A DNA stretch of 64,000 bases from Bacillus sp. FJAT-27264 (GTDB taxonomy: Bacteria; Bacillota; Bacilli; Paenibacillales; Paenibacillaceae): contig NZ_MAQW01000029.1 of NCBI RefSeq assembly GCF_001682855.1, positions 418,487 through 482,486 of the forward strand, given 5' to 3'. Position numbers and translations under genes: made by a program. Shown here in pieces: positions 43,722 to 52,559 of this stretch. The notes beneath the pieces were generated by a model that did no database searches, was not told where the DNA came from, and was given only the letters and a program-made list of their open reading frames with translations. Each line of letters opens with the position of its first letter. The first letter of the stretch is position 1.

Positions 43722-46700
43722 TTATGCAATACAGAACTGAAGCCCGTCAAAAATTATCATTTTGGTATGCTGGCCATTTACAACAGGCCATGCTATCACT
43801 TTATCTGAACGTACCAAAAATCTAACTAAAAGATCCCTCCTTATTAAGAGAATGTCTTCATAATTTCGCTCATATAGCTGTAAACTTGCTATTTCACCGT
43901 TTTCATCGAGTAGTTCGAGAACGGTGTTGCCGATCTTAAGATTCAGTTCTGCAAATATTAGAGGGGATAAAATACTAAATTGAATATAGTTATTCATGGC
44001 ACCATCATTGATATCCCAAATGTAGGTATCAATCATCCTCTTCTCATAGGATTCCTTACAGTTCCTATTAGTCTGCTCCCTTAATAAACTGAAATACGCC
44101 TCAGACCAATAAATTTCGCCCACATACAAATTTTCGAAAGGCTGCCCGTTTAGATTATCAAGATCTTGTATATAACGCTTAAATGATTCTATTTCATTAT
44201 TATTTAATAAAAAGGGCTGTGTACTACGAATATCACTACCTACCCTATAACTAATCTTATTCAATGCAATCCAATCAAGTTGATCCAAACTCTTTTCAAA
44301 ATATGCCCTATATGAAGTTAACAGATCCTCCCTTGTTATTTTTGCTTTTCTATATTGATATACTCGTGTGTCAAGTGGACTGAAATAATCTATACTTGGG
44401 TCTATTTTTCTTAAAAATATAAACTGCCAAACTCCCATGAACTTCATGAGTGGATTATTTGAAAATCTATCACAAATATACTGATTACTATCAAGGTATA
44501 GGGCAAGAATCTTATTAAGGGCTATCCATTCATATTTCTGCCCTAAACTATTTTCTTCATGATAATCGGCACTTATTTCAAACTCTCCAAATTTCACAAA
44601 ATTATATCCTGATTCAAATATCTCTTTAATGACCATATTAATGAAATTTTCCTTATATTCAGGTAATATATAATCAATAATTTCCTTAACCTGAAAATAT
44701 ATTTCTTCATGAGGCTGAATAGAAATGTTAGTGTAACAGGACTCTAAGTTAACAATAATATTAGTTTTACAGGTATAATACATTTCTAAATCCACATCTT
44801 CACGGCTACGATATTGATAATGTGGATCTAGGCTCTTAATATCCTCATTAGACGGTTCTTTTTTGAGTTCAATAATTTCATTCTGCTCAACTTCGTAGTA
44901 TCCGAATCGATTTTTAAACGGTGGTTTTATATCATCGCCATAAATATCATCACAAAGTCCTTTGGCTAAGGCAAAGCCTAAGATTCCAGTCAAATAATTT
45001 CTGATCATAGCGTGAGGAATCACTTCAAGTCTATCAAAAAACTCCTTATTGATATACTCGGCCAAAGTTTTCACATGATCCATACGGCGCGTTCTCATTA
45101 CACATCCATAGGCAACACAAAAAAGTGCTTCCAATATATATGCATCCTGTACTCTTCTAAACTTCTTAATGATTTCTAATAAAATATCGATTCGGTCAGT
45201 AAAGAGTGCTACCATCACTTTTATAGAAACATCCCTCACATGAGAACTGGTACTTGCCATAAACCATGCAATATTCATTCCTAATAATCGTATCGATTCT
45301 TTATCTATCTGGGAATGCTCCAATTGATCTTTGCGGGCCCAGTTTATAATTCTCTTATAGCTATCATTCTGATCGAAATCTTTACTCACATATACAGTCC
45401 AATAGGCGTTGAATTCGTCAAGTTTAAGAACTATTAACTGATTATATAAAAAGTCTGCGTTATAATAATGACTTTTGACAATGGTGAATTTCAGTACAAC
45501 ATCCCAGAAATCATACATTTCTTGAGGTTCAGTATAACTCTTATATAAAGAAGTATTTAATATAAATGAATGCGATATTCCATTAATTCCTTCTGGTCTT
45601 CTCCATGTGAGACTTTTATAGTAAACTTCTTTAAAATCAATACTCCTATAGTTCAGTACATGCTTTGGCCAACAGTCCATTTCGAATTCTTTTATACAAT
45701 AAGGAGATACTGCATCTGGAATTTGAACAGCTAATGATTCAAATACTCCTTGATTTGAGAGCATATTAGACAGAAAATCAGAGTACGGATTTTTATCTGA
45801 AAAGAAGTTATTCAAATCTATCCTGTTTGTATAAATTACTACCTTGTTTGCTTCAACAATCTTCTTGGCAGTGATGAACTCTTCAAACAATTCAAATGTA
45901 ATATAGACTATTTCCTTTTCTTCACCGTGATGTTTTACATTGCTTACTGTAATAACTTTTTCATTGATTAGTTCATCGAAGTAGTTAACATTTAATCCGT
46001 ACTTAGCCATAGATTCGTTTACATCCCCGGCAGCAGACTCATACAAAAAATAATCCCTGCCCTTGTGCTTAAGCTTTGAATCTATAAAATTGCCTAAAGC
46101 CTCAAAAACTAAGTTTCCATGCTTCGGATAATTTTCAATCCTCGCTCTCAGATTTGTGTTTATTTTTTTAGAATAATTATTAAAAATGTTTTCAACACTC
46201 TCCGTGCCTAATGCAGCATGCGTGTCATATGCCATACAGTACACTTTTAAGAATAACGGGTTTCTGAATTCATATTTTAAATAATCATTTAAATTCAAAG
46301 GAATCTTATAATAATTAAAAAACTCTACAACAGCCTTATCTGTATCATCAAACCCCTTAAATTCGACTCTATTAACATTACTGTTTTTGTAAAACCCTTC
46401 AGGTATGATTTCATTTTCATAGGTATCACGAACACTCATAACTAAAGCAATATTGCTATACTTTCTTACCCGTTCGATAAATCCTTGAATTGAATTCGAC
46501 CAATAACGTTTGCCTCTTCCCTCGTTAAGAGCATCAACAAAAATAATAACTTTCTCTTTCTTATCCGCCCCGTAATGATTGAAAGAATTAAATACATGTT
46601 CCATTTCTTCATCGCCACTAATCTCTAATTGATTCCTAATTTGAGATATAATTGTATCTTCTGAATTAAACAATTGTCCTAGTAAAAACATACTTACTTT

Positions 46701-47759
46701 GTTTGCGTTTTGCCTCTTTGATACTTGATCTGCCATGAAGTGTGACTTACCTACGCCAGCACCTCCAGATATTATCACAAAAGGGTTTAACGAGATTTGT
46801 AAAAGATTACTGTCTATAAATGTACTGACCAGATATTTCAGATTTCCGCTTCCAGTTATATAAGGATTTGTATCTAAATAATTTTTTAACTTCTCAACAA
46901 TTTGCTTTAATTGCGATAGTTGCTGCTCAATACCCTCTGTAGATTCAATATTTCTCTTTATAAGTTTAATTTTCTCTAGATTTTCATAAATAAACTGATC
47001 TAGACTGCCTAACTTAATACTCTCTAAAATTCTATCGCACTTATTCATAATATTGGATCTAAATCTTTCGTTCACTTCTATAGCGTCTATTATTTGTGAT
47101 GCCTCTAATTCCAAATTTAAATCTTCAGAATATCTTTCCCCAATATTACTTATATTTTCTCTGGCTCGTTCTCCAAACCACTCTTTAGTAAAATTGCGTT
47201 TTGTTACGTTCTCCATTTTATCATGGATTATTTCATAAATTTGGTCTTGTTTGATTCCCAACTTAATCTGCTCATCTAATACTGTTTTAAAGCCTTCCTT
47301 ATTCTCCGTCTCTAGTTCATTCAATAGATGTAACATCCCCAAAAATTCTGGACTCCAGTAAGTTTTTTTATAACGATCTAACTGGCCAAGGATCGTTATA
47401 AAGAACGGATAAATGCAATCCTGATATCTTGGGTAGGTCTCCATATATACTTCAACATTAAGTCTAGTTTTATCTAATTCGCCAGGTCGGACTCCTTCAA
47501 GAACCCAACGGAATAGCTCATTCCGATTAATTTGATCCTCTATTAAATCACAAAATAGATCATCAGGAAGATTGGTGACAACTTTCGCATCAGTAAGCGC
47601 TGCCTTAAAAATATCTAGAGTATTGACATGATAATTATCTTTGAGTAACTTCTCCCTCATATCACGCCCAAACTTCGATTGCATTAATCTTTGCATCATA
47701 ATCTTTGAAAATGGTTTACCCAAACTGACAATTAATTTATCTACAACAGTATAATCCAT
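43722..47759 (-). CDS. Large STAND-type P-loop NTPase, candidate anti-phage sensor
   Basis: Soluble 1345-residue protein. An alpha-helical N-terminal region (about 1-325, with a coiled-coil-like stretch at 265-295) is followed by a NACHT/STAND-like NTPase core. Walker A is GGAGVGKS (332-339), extended Walker B VIIFVDALNE (404-413), then ALVMSVRDTY (438-447). A winged-helix-like and long helical C-terminus (about 600-1345) follows, as expected of a ligand-sensing arm. No nuclease, protease, SIR2 or TIR motif was recognised at the N-terminus. GGGGGAG is eight bases before the ATG. It stands alone, is visibly more AT-rich than its neighbours, and has gene-free flanks, all consistent with transfer. 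STAND proteins of this build (Avs-like) serve in phage defence; here that is inference. Confidence 0.75.
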   Translation of the reverse strand: MDYTVVDKLIVSLGKPFSKIMMQRLMQSKFGRDMREKLLKDNYHVNTLDIFKAALTDAKVVTNLPDDLFCDLIEDQINRNELFRWVLEGVRPGELDKTRLNVEVYMETYPRYQDCIYPFFITILGQLDRYKKTYWSPEFLGMLHLLNELETENKEGFKTVLDEQIKLGIKQDQIYEIIHDKMENVTKRNFTKEWFGERARENISNIGERYSEDLNLELEASQIIDAIEVNERFRSNIMNKCDRILESIKLGSLDQFIYENLEKIKLIKRNIESTEGIEQQLSQLKQIVEKLKNYLDTNPYITGSGNLKYLVSTFIDSNLLQISLNPFVIISGGAGVGKSHFMADQVSKRQNANKVSMFLLGQLFNSEDTIISQIRNQLEISGDEEMEHVFNSFNHYGADKKEKVIIFVDALNEGRGKRYWSNSIQGFIERVRKYSNIALVMSVRDTYENEIIPEGFYKNSNVNRVEFKGFDDTDKAVVEFFNYYKIPLNLNDYLKYEFRNPLFLKVYCMAYDTHAALGTESVENIFNNYSKKINTNLRARIENYPKHGNLVFEALGNFIDSKLKHKGRDYFLYESAAGDVNESMAKYGLNVNYFDELINEKVITVSNVKHHGEEKEIVYITFELFEEFITAKKIVEANKVVIYTNRIDLNNFFSDKNPYSDFLSNMLSNQGVFESLAVQIPDAVSPYCIKEFEMDCWPKHVLNYRSIDFKEVYYKSLTWRRPEGINGISHSFILNTSLYKSYTEPQEMYDFWDVVLKFTIVKSHYYNADFLYNQLIVLKLDEFNAYWTVYVSKDFDQNDSYKRIINWARKDQLEHSQIDKESIRLLGMNIAWFMASTSSHVRDVSIKVMVALFTDRIDILLEIIKKFRRVQDAYILEALFCVAYGCVMRTRRMDHVKTLAEYINKEFFDRLEVIPHAMIRNYLTGILGFALAKGLCDDIYGDDIKPPFKNRFGYYEVEQNEIIELKKEPSNEDIKSLDPHYQYRSREDVDLEMYYTCKTNIIVNLESCYTNISIQPHEEIYFQVKEIIDYILPEYKENFINMVIKEIFESGYNFVKFGEFEISADYHEENSLGQKYEWIALNKILALYLDSNQYICDRFSNNPLMKFMGVWQFIFLRKIDPSIDYFSPLDTRVYQYRKAKITREDLLTSYRAYFEKSLDQLDWIALNKISYRVGSDIRSTQPFLLNNNEIESFKRYIQDLDNLNGQPFENLYVGEIYWSEAYFSLLREQTNRNCKESYEKRMIDTYIWDINDGAMNNYIQFSILSPLIFAELNLKIGNTVLELLDENGEIASLQLYERNYEDILLIRRDLLVRFLVRSDKVIAWPVVNGQHTKMIIFDGLQFCIA

Positions 47760-48179
47760 ATATAAACTCCCCCGTTAATATGTATTAACAGTTTCTATAT
47801 TTATTTCCTTAATTATATAACATATACAGCTTAATCAGGAAGCCTTTTCCATCCCCTGTCCATGTATATTTCATTTTACTAACTTCTCTTTCACTCATCT
47901 AATGTAATTTTTTATAAAATTATACACGTACGCAGAAAAGATATATTTTCCCATTTTAAATTCCACTCTCGAAGTGCTCAATGTTACTCTTCTAACGTAA
48001 GGTTGCCCACTTAGCAACTAACGTTTCTTTACAGTCTCATTCATAACTCGTATTCCTATCTATATAAGCGCTATAAAATTCTTTATTGAGTCAAACGAAG
48101 GGGAGAAGAAGTGACCCTTCAATGAGGCTACCGCTTATTGGTTTGTAATTGAAATAGAACCGCGCCAATTTAAAGCCAA
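47760..48179. other. AT-rich intergenic stretch upstream of the STAND gene
   Basis: About 420 bases without a gene. It holds the ribosome site of the STAND gene and a small inverted repeat GTTGC/GCAAC at about 48001-48017. No promoter was identified with confidence. Confidence 0.5.
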
Positions 48180-48218
48180 AGCCCCACAAGCCACTACATA
48201 TTCAGAGCTTGCGGGGCT
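48180..48218 (-). terminator. Terminator of the phosphodiesterase gene
   Basis: Twelve-base stem AGCCCCACAAGC / GCTTGCGGGGCT with one mismatch and a 15-base loop, just past the stop at 48231. Confidence 0.75.
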
Positions 48219-48230
48219 TTCAATTAGGCA

Positions 48231-50066
48231 TCAGAAATTCAAATTATTAAGCCACTGGGTCAACGCCGACAACGGTCCCGTTCTAAGTTCTTCTTCAATA
48301 GAGATCGCTTCCTCGGGATAATCTGTTATGATACCGTCGACACCCATACTGAAGAATCGTCGCATATTTTCAGTATTATTTACCGTCCAGACATAAATAG
48401 GTTTGTGATGCCGCTTGGCCGAAGCGATAACCGATTCTTTGACCATATATTCTTCCATAACGACAAAATCTGCTCGAATCTGCCCCATGTCTGGAACACC
48501 GGCGAACAAAATATAACCCACCTGAAGCTCAGGCGCTGCGGCTTTGACTTGTTGCACGATTTCATAATCCAGCGACTGTACAACACAATCATTTTCAAAA
48601 TGATTTTCACGCACAATCCGGATGAATGTATCGGTCAGATTTTGTTCCATTCCATGGGTTTTGATTTCAATGTTTAGTTTTATTTTACCTCTGGCCACAT
48701 CCATCACTTCTGCCAGACTACTGATTCGTCCTGTGAAATTCCCCTGCTTCACTTGCAGCTGTCGTAATTCATCCATTGTCAGATCATACACCTGTGCATG
48801 GATACCTGTCAGACGCTTCAAATTGGTGTCGTGTATGACGGCAAGTTCCCCGTCCTTCGTTTCCAACACGTCGATTTCCGCATAATCTGCCTGTGCCTCA
48901 ATAGCACCCTGTATGGATTCAATCGTATTTTCTGGCCCCTTGGAAACATATCCTCTATGAGCCATAATCTCGGATTTTTGATCCTCCATCTGCATTCCAT
49001 CTATGGCTGGCAGAAGAGCAAGTGCCGCTGCAAATACAGTAACTGAGCCAAGTACGATGATCTTTCTTTTATGCTTGTGTAGCAATCCTTGATTCTGAAT
49101 AGAGCGGTCTTCCTGACTCTTAGGCTCAGGGAGCTGCAGCACAACATCATACGGGTCCGCCTTCACCATGTACAACCGGGTAATTGTGGTAATATAAAGC
49201 GGCAGTAAAAATAGCGTCGCCAAATAGAGGGATAGTACAGCACTCTTCAAAGCGACTATCCGCACAACACTAGCAAATACCGTCTGCTGCTCCCATAGGA
49301 AGTATAGAAGACCAACAGCTCCCACAAAAACTACAATCAACAGAATGACAACGAGCAGATAGAGGAAGAATACCGACAGCATAACCACTACTATGCGAAT
49401 ATATCTTTTTTTAAGGAGTGCAACGCTTTGTTTCGCCGCCTTCCGAAAACTTGCCGCCCCCTCGATCACCACAATATGTAGTAAAAAGGTCCAGCGAACA
49501 TTGAAGAATAACATGACCCCTAGAACGCCAATCAGCAGAAGTGTTCCTCCGCCTGTTTTTACTAACTCGCCCGTGATAAAGTTCGGAATTTCCAAAGAAG
49601 GAAGCAGCGTAGTGCTTACCCCCGCACCGAGCGGGAGAAACAGCAGCAGATAAACCACTAATCCTAGAAATCCTATTTTGAACAGGGATCTAAGATAGGA
49701 AAGCGACTGCAAAAACGCCTGAATTAGTCCGATCCGCTGTCTCTTCTGACCATAATACGAGAGAATAATCAGAACCGAAAGCTCTATAAAAATCAGCAGT
49801 GTGGCGATCGGAAGCAAAATCAGCATGCATAACAAACCATACTTACTCATCGCAAATTGCAGCAGTTCGTAATTAGTAGCTCCGGCAAACCCGCCTAAGC
49901 GGAGAAATCCACGAAATATGGATGAAATGGCGGGAATAAAGACAAATAACGTTAGCAGCTTATACAGAATTTCGAAAATAAATATTTCCCGGTACGAAAA
50001 AGCAAGCATTCGAAAAATATCGGTAACCTGCTTGTGTATCGGAACCTTTGAAACCTCACTCATCAT
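48231..50066 (-). CDS. Membrane-anchored glycerophosphodiester phosphodiesterase
   Basis: Protein of 611 residues. The N-terminal 330 residues are a multi-helix membrane domain of the type fused to GDPD enzymes, with about seven hydrophobic segments. A further helix (about 342-362) leads to a C-terminal catalytic GDPD domain (about 375-600). MAHRGYVSKGPENT holds the catalytic HRG, YAEIDVLETKDGELAVIHD the metal-binding E-x-D and second His, and KLNIEIKTHG the third acidic site. The catalytic domain should face outside and hydrolyse glycerophosphodiesters or teichoic-acid-like polymers. AGCAGGTG precedes tandem ATGs. The gene is monocistronic with a terminator. Confidence 0.9.
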   Translation of the reverse strand: MMSEVSKVPIHKQVTDIFRMLAFSYREIFIFEILYKLLTLFVFIPAISSIFRGFLRLGGFAGATNYELLQFAMSKYGLLCMLILLPIATLLIFIELSVLIILSYYGQKRQRIGLIQAFLQSLSYLRSLFKIGFLGLVVYLLLFLPLGAGVSTTLLPSLEIPNFITGELVKTGGGTLLLIGVLGVMLFFNVRWTFLLHIVVIEGAASFRKAAKQSVALLKKRYIRIVVVMLSVFFLYLLVVILLIVVFVGAVGLLYFLWEQQTVFASVVRIVALKSAVLSLYLATLFLLPLYITTITRLYMVKADPYDVVLQLPEPKSQEDRSIQNQGLLHKHKRKIIVLGSVTVFAAALALLPAIDGMQMEDQKSEIMAHRGYVSKGPENTIESIQGAIEAQADYAEIDVLETKDGELAVIHDTNLKRLTGIHAQVYDLTMDELRQLQVKQGNFTGRISSLAEVMDVARGKIKLNIEIKTHGMEQNLTDTFIRIVRENHFENDCVVQSLDYEIVQQVKAAAPELQVGYILFAGVPDMGQIRADFVVMEEYMVKESVIASAKRHHKPIYVWTVNNTENMRRFFSMGVDGIITDYPEEAISIEEELRTGPLSALTQWLNNLNF

Positions 50067-50236
50067 TTAACACCTGCTTGTAAAAATCATCTAGGAACTG
50101 GCAGACTACAAGTCTGACTTTAACTATATTGTCTCATTTAACTATATATTAAACTTAAGGTACTACCAAATTATGTTCACTGAACATATCCAGTTTAACT
50201 CGCATTTCAAGAGTATCTATGTTCCCAACATAAGTA

Positions 50237-50280
50237 AGCCACAGCACTAATTTTCTTCGGTTAGTGCCGCGGCTGTTTTT
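50237..50280. terminator. Hairpin with plus-strand T tail
   Basis: Outer stem AGCC/GGCT and inner stem GCACTAA/TTAGTGC around a ten-base loop, followed by TTTTT on the plus strand. No plus-strand gene lies immediately upstream, so its role is unclear. The remainder of 50067-50382 has only the possible tmRNA-like remnant at 50322. Confidence 0.45.
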
Positions 50281-50321
50281 AGGCCTAAATATATTCTAAA
50301 GCTGTCGCAATAACGCTTTAA

Positions 50322-50372
50322 TCAGGGATTTGCCCCTATCCAAAGGTAATGCCACATAGGTGCAAACTTCAA
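50322..50372 (-). other. Possible highly decayed tmRNA 3'-end remnant
   Basis: GGGATTTGCCCCTATCC followed by a GGTAATGCCACATA-like stretch lines up with the tmRNA remnant at 60648-60690 (GGGAGTCAAACCCCTGTCC ... AAAGGCACATA). The similarity is short and by eye only. Confidence 0.25.
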
Positions 50373-50382
50373 ACTAAACCAA

Positions 50383-50805
50383 TTAGTTCTGATTATCCCT
50401 ATTCAGCACTACTTTTATAATCATAATGATTAACCAATAAAGTAACCCTCCACAGATGTAAGCCAAGACATCTCCCAAATCTGAAGCACTGTCGTTTCTA
50501 TATAATGGCGTTACATATTCCCAAAATAACCCTACAAAGAGTGTGAAAAAAAATATACGCTCGGGTTGAACTAATATGTACTTAGGAATATTACACAAAT
50601 GTGCAGCTATATTATAGCTAGATATGAGAAGAACCCCCGCCAATACATCATTAAAATAATTATGTAAAAAGACCAGATCTATATGGGGCTTAAGGAAAAA
50701 CCTATTCAATCCGTATGTACCTAGAGTTATTGCTACTAATATAATGTTTAGCCTATTGAAATGGCTATAATTATAACTACTACTAAACCTATGAAACTTA
50801 AACAT
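50383..50805 (-). CDS. Four-helix membrane protein, hypothetical
   Basis: Predicted 140-residue protein with about four membrane helices. Features such as VFLHNYFNDVLAGVLLISSYN and FWEYVTPLYRNDSASDLGDVLAYICGG, with a conserved-looking Asp/Glu pattern in loops, recall VanZ-like or related small membrane families; no firm assignment. Its start lies inside the upstream zinc-ribbon gene (58-base overlap). AGGGGG nine bases before the ATG supports the overlap as real and suggests translational coupling of the two. Confidence 0.65.
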   Translation of the reverse strand: MFKFHRFSSSYNYSHFNRLNIILVAITLGTYGLNRFFLKPHIDLVFLHNYFNDVLAGVLLISSYNIAAHLCNIPKYILVQPERIFFFTLFVGLFWEYVTPLYRNDSASDLGDVLAYICGGLLYWLIIMIIKVVLNRDNQN

Positions 50806-50966
50806 CCAAATTTACCCCCTGAAGAACTCGACGAACTAGCAGCGCTGGATGCAGAATTGTTGATTACAACAATATTTTTACCTTTAATCGGGTGCCCACA
50901 TTTTGGGCAAGATTCTGCAACATCCGATACCTGATGGCGACACTCAGGACAAAAAATTAATGCCAT
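50748..50966 (-). CDS. Zinc-ribbon protein with C-terminal membrane helix
   Basis: Small 72-residue protein. FCPECRHQVSDVAESCPKCGHPI is a classic C-x2-C...C-x2-C zinc ribbon, followed by a Ser-rich linker and a single hydrophobic helix (FGCLSFIGLVVVIIIAISIG) that should anchor it with the ribbon in the cytoplasm. AGAAGG lies eight bases before the ATG. The downstream membrane gene overlaps its end. Function unknown; such zinc ribbons usually mediate protein or nucleic-acid contacts. Confidence 0.75.
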   Translation of the reverse strand: MALIFCPECRHQVSDVAESCPKCGHPIKGKNIVVINNSASSAASSSSSSGGKFGCLSFIGLVVVIIIAISIG

Positions 50967-51201
50967 ATTGAATTCCTTCTTTCATAGTCATTTTATCAAA
51001 AAGATCTTTAAATCAGCTTAAGGAGTCTCTTTTCTATCTTGTTTTAACCTCTCCTGTAACTTTCGCTTTTTTATAATTCGACATTAAAATGTATTTTCCC
51101 CCTAAAATTTTCAAAAACCTTAGAATGAACAAATGATACCATAACCACACATGTACCCCACTCATAGAGGGATTAATACTGCGTTAAACGTCCAATAGCA
51201 A

Positions 51202-51300
51202 AAAACCACAACCTCATCCGGCTATGGTTTTACATGGTGAATGCCAGGAACTTTGCCCCTGTCCCACGGGAGGTAGCACAAAGGTGTGAAAGCTGTCACA
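51202..51300 (-). pseudogene. Probable decayed tmRNA 3'-end with its terminator
   Basis: Minus strand: a 12-base stem (51202-51213 with 51220-51231, two G-U pairs) and T6 tail match the terminator of the clearer tmRNA remnant at 60598-60627 in stem (ACC-x-CAACC), loop and tail. It is preceded by GGACAGGGG and CACCA-like blocks in tmRNA order. The TpsiC arm is badly decayed. The hairpin may still act as a terminator. Confidence 0.4.
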
Positions 51301-51317
51301 TATGACTGCAAGAACAA

Positions 51318-51347
51318 TAAAAAAGAGCATCCATATGGATACTCTTT
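51318..51347 (-). terminator. Terminator of the mrp operon
   Basis: Minus-strand stem AAAGAG-ATCC / GGAT-CTCTTT, with single mismatched positions, followed by TTTTTATTG, about 45 bases past the last mrp stop codon. Confidence 0.8.
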
Positions 51348-51392
51348 CTCCCATCATATCTATTGTCAGTTCAGCCTAAAAGATAGTTTTCT

Positions 51393-51803
51393 TTATTTCG
51401 CCCCATAATTAACAAGTTTGGACTTATCTTCATCTTCTATCCCGACGATTTCGATTTCATTCTCCATATAATAGTCCTTCAATTCATCTTGAACGCTCTG
51501 CTCGGCTAACGGCACCTGGCTGCGATAAGCGGCCCGGCAGATCACATGAGCAGCCACAGGAGCTGTTAAAAATACAAAGAAGATGCCCAAAATGAGGCGG
51601 ATGCTGAAGAAACCGTCAGAAATTAAGAAGTACAGTAATGTTCCAACGAGCGCGCACAGCACGCCAAGCGTAGAACTTTTAGATGCAGCATGAGACCTTG
51701 TGTACACATCGGGCAGACGCACATTCCCAATCGCGCTGATCAAGCTGAAAATGGCTCCAATGAGAATGAGGACGGCCCCGATGATTTCACCGCTTACGCT
51801 CAA
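51393..51803 (-). CDS. mrpG: Mrp Na+/H+ antiporter subunit G
   Basis: Small membrane subunit of about 136 residues with three hydrophobic segments. NVRLPDVYTRSHAASKSSTLGVL is the MrpG/MnhG hallmark, and TAPVAAHVICRAAYRSQVPL is also typical. The charged C-terminal tail is longer than usual. The frame opens at 51848, but that gives a 62-base overlap with mrpF; TTG at 51803 with AGAGG eight bases upstream matches the usual family N-terminus. Last gene of the seven-gene operon. Confidence 0.9.
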   Translation of the reverse strand: MSVSGEIIGAVLILIGAIFSLISAIGNVRLPDVYTRSHAASKSSTLGVLCALVGTLLYFLISDGFFSIRLILGIFFVFLTAPVAAHVICRAAYRSQVPLAEQSVQDELKDYYMENEIEIVGIEDEDKSKLVNYGAK

Positions 51804-52068
51804 TGACAACACCTCTTTCAATGAATCTGGCGAAGGCAACCGTACCAATAAACGAAAGGATCCCGATCAGTAGTATAAGATCAAAAAAGGCATGTGTGTG
51901 CAGCAGCACGGAGAACACGGCGGTACTGGCGATCAGATTAATACCAATGGAATCCAAAGCTTGAACACGGTCTGCACTGGAAGGCCCTTTTACAATCCGG
52001 TATAAGTTGGCTAGTATAGCCAGCAATAATATACATAATGCAGTAATCAACACCGTCTCAAATATCAT
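51787..52068 (-). CDS. mrpF: Mrp Na+/H+ antiporter subunit F
   Basis: Membrane subunit of 93 residues with three helices. RIVKGPSSADRVQALDSIGIN is the MrpF/PhaF signature. It overlaps mrpE by ATGA and mrpG by a short stretch, so translation is coupled. It is required for assembly of the hetero-oligomeric antiporter. Confidence 0.93.
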   Translation of the reverse strand: MIFETVLITALCILLLAILANLYRIVKGPSSADRVQALDSIGINLIASTAVFSVLLHTHAFFDLILLIGILSFIGTVAFARFIERGVVIERKR

Positions 52069-52544
52069 TTTCTCGTCACATCCTTTATTGCTTTTTCAAA
52101 AACAGATTTTGATTTTAATACTGAATCCCTGGATTCAGGCATATTCAGACCGTGGATGTATAGCACCTTCGAATCAGGGGTTACCTCCATGATGACTGAG
52201 CCTGGTGTTAAGCAAATCAACAAGGATAGGAGCGTAATTTCCAAATCCCCCTCCAAATCCGTTTCCACCTTGAAAATCCCTGGTTTCACATCGATTTTTG
52301 GACGGAGCACATGCTTCATGACCATCATCGCAGAAGTATTCAGCTCATGGATAAAGAGAATGAACAGCTTCCCAATTGCGGCTAACGTGAATAGATAAAA
52401 CGGTTTTTTAAAGAAACGGCGAATGCACATTAAAATAAACAGACCCACAAAGTAACCGCTGATAAAGTTTAATATACTCATATCCTCTTGCAGAAACATC
52501 CACAAGTAGGCAATGAATATGTTGAGTAGCACCTGAACGGGCAT
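52065..52544 (-). CDS. mrpE: Mrp Na+/H+ antiporter subunit E
   Basis: Membrane subunit of 159 residues, two or three N-terminal helices then a cytoplasmic domain. The hallmark LLICLTPGSVIMEV with YIHGLNMPE is present. AAAGGGGGG is eight bases before the ATG. It lies 15 bases after mrpD and overlaps mrpF. Confidence 0.93.
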   Translation of the reverse strand: MPVQVLLNIFIAYLWMFLQEDMSILNFISGYFVGLFILMCIRRFFKKPFYLFTLAAIGKLFILFIHELNTSAMMVMKHVLRPKIDVKPGIFKVETDLEGDLEITLLSLLICLTPGSVIMEVTPDSKVLYIHGLNMPESRDSVLKSKSVFEKAIKDVTRK

Positions 52545-52559
52545 GACTGTTTCCCCCCT

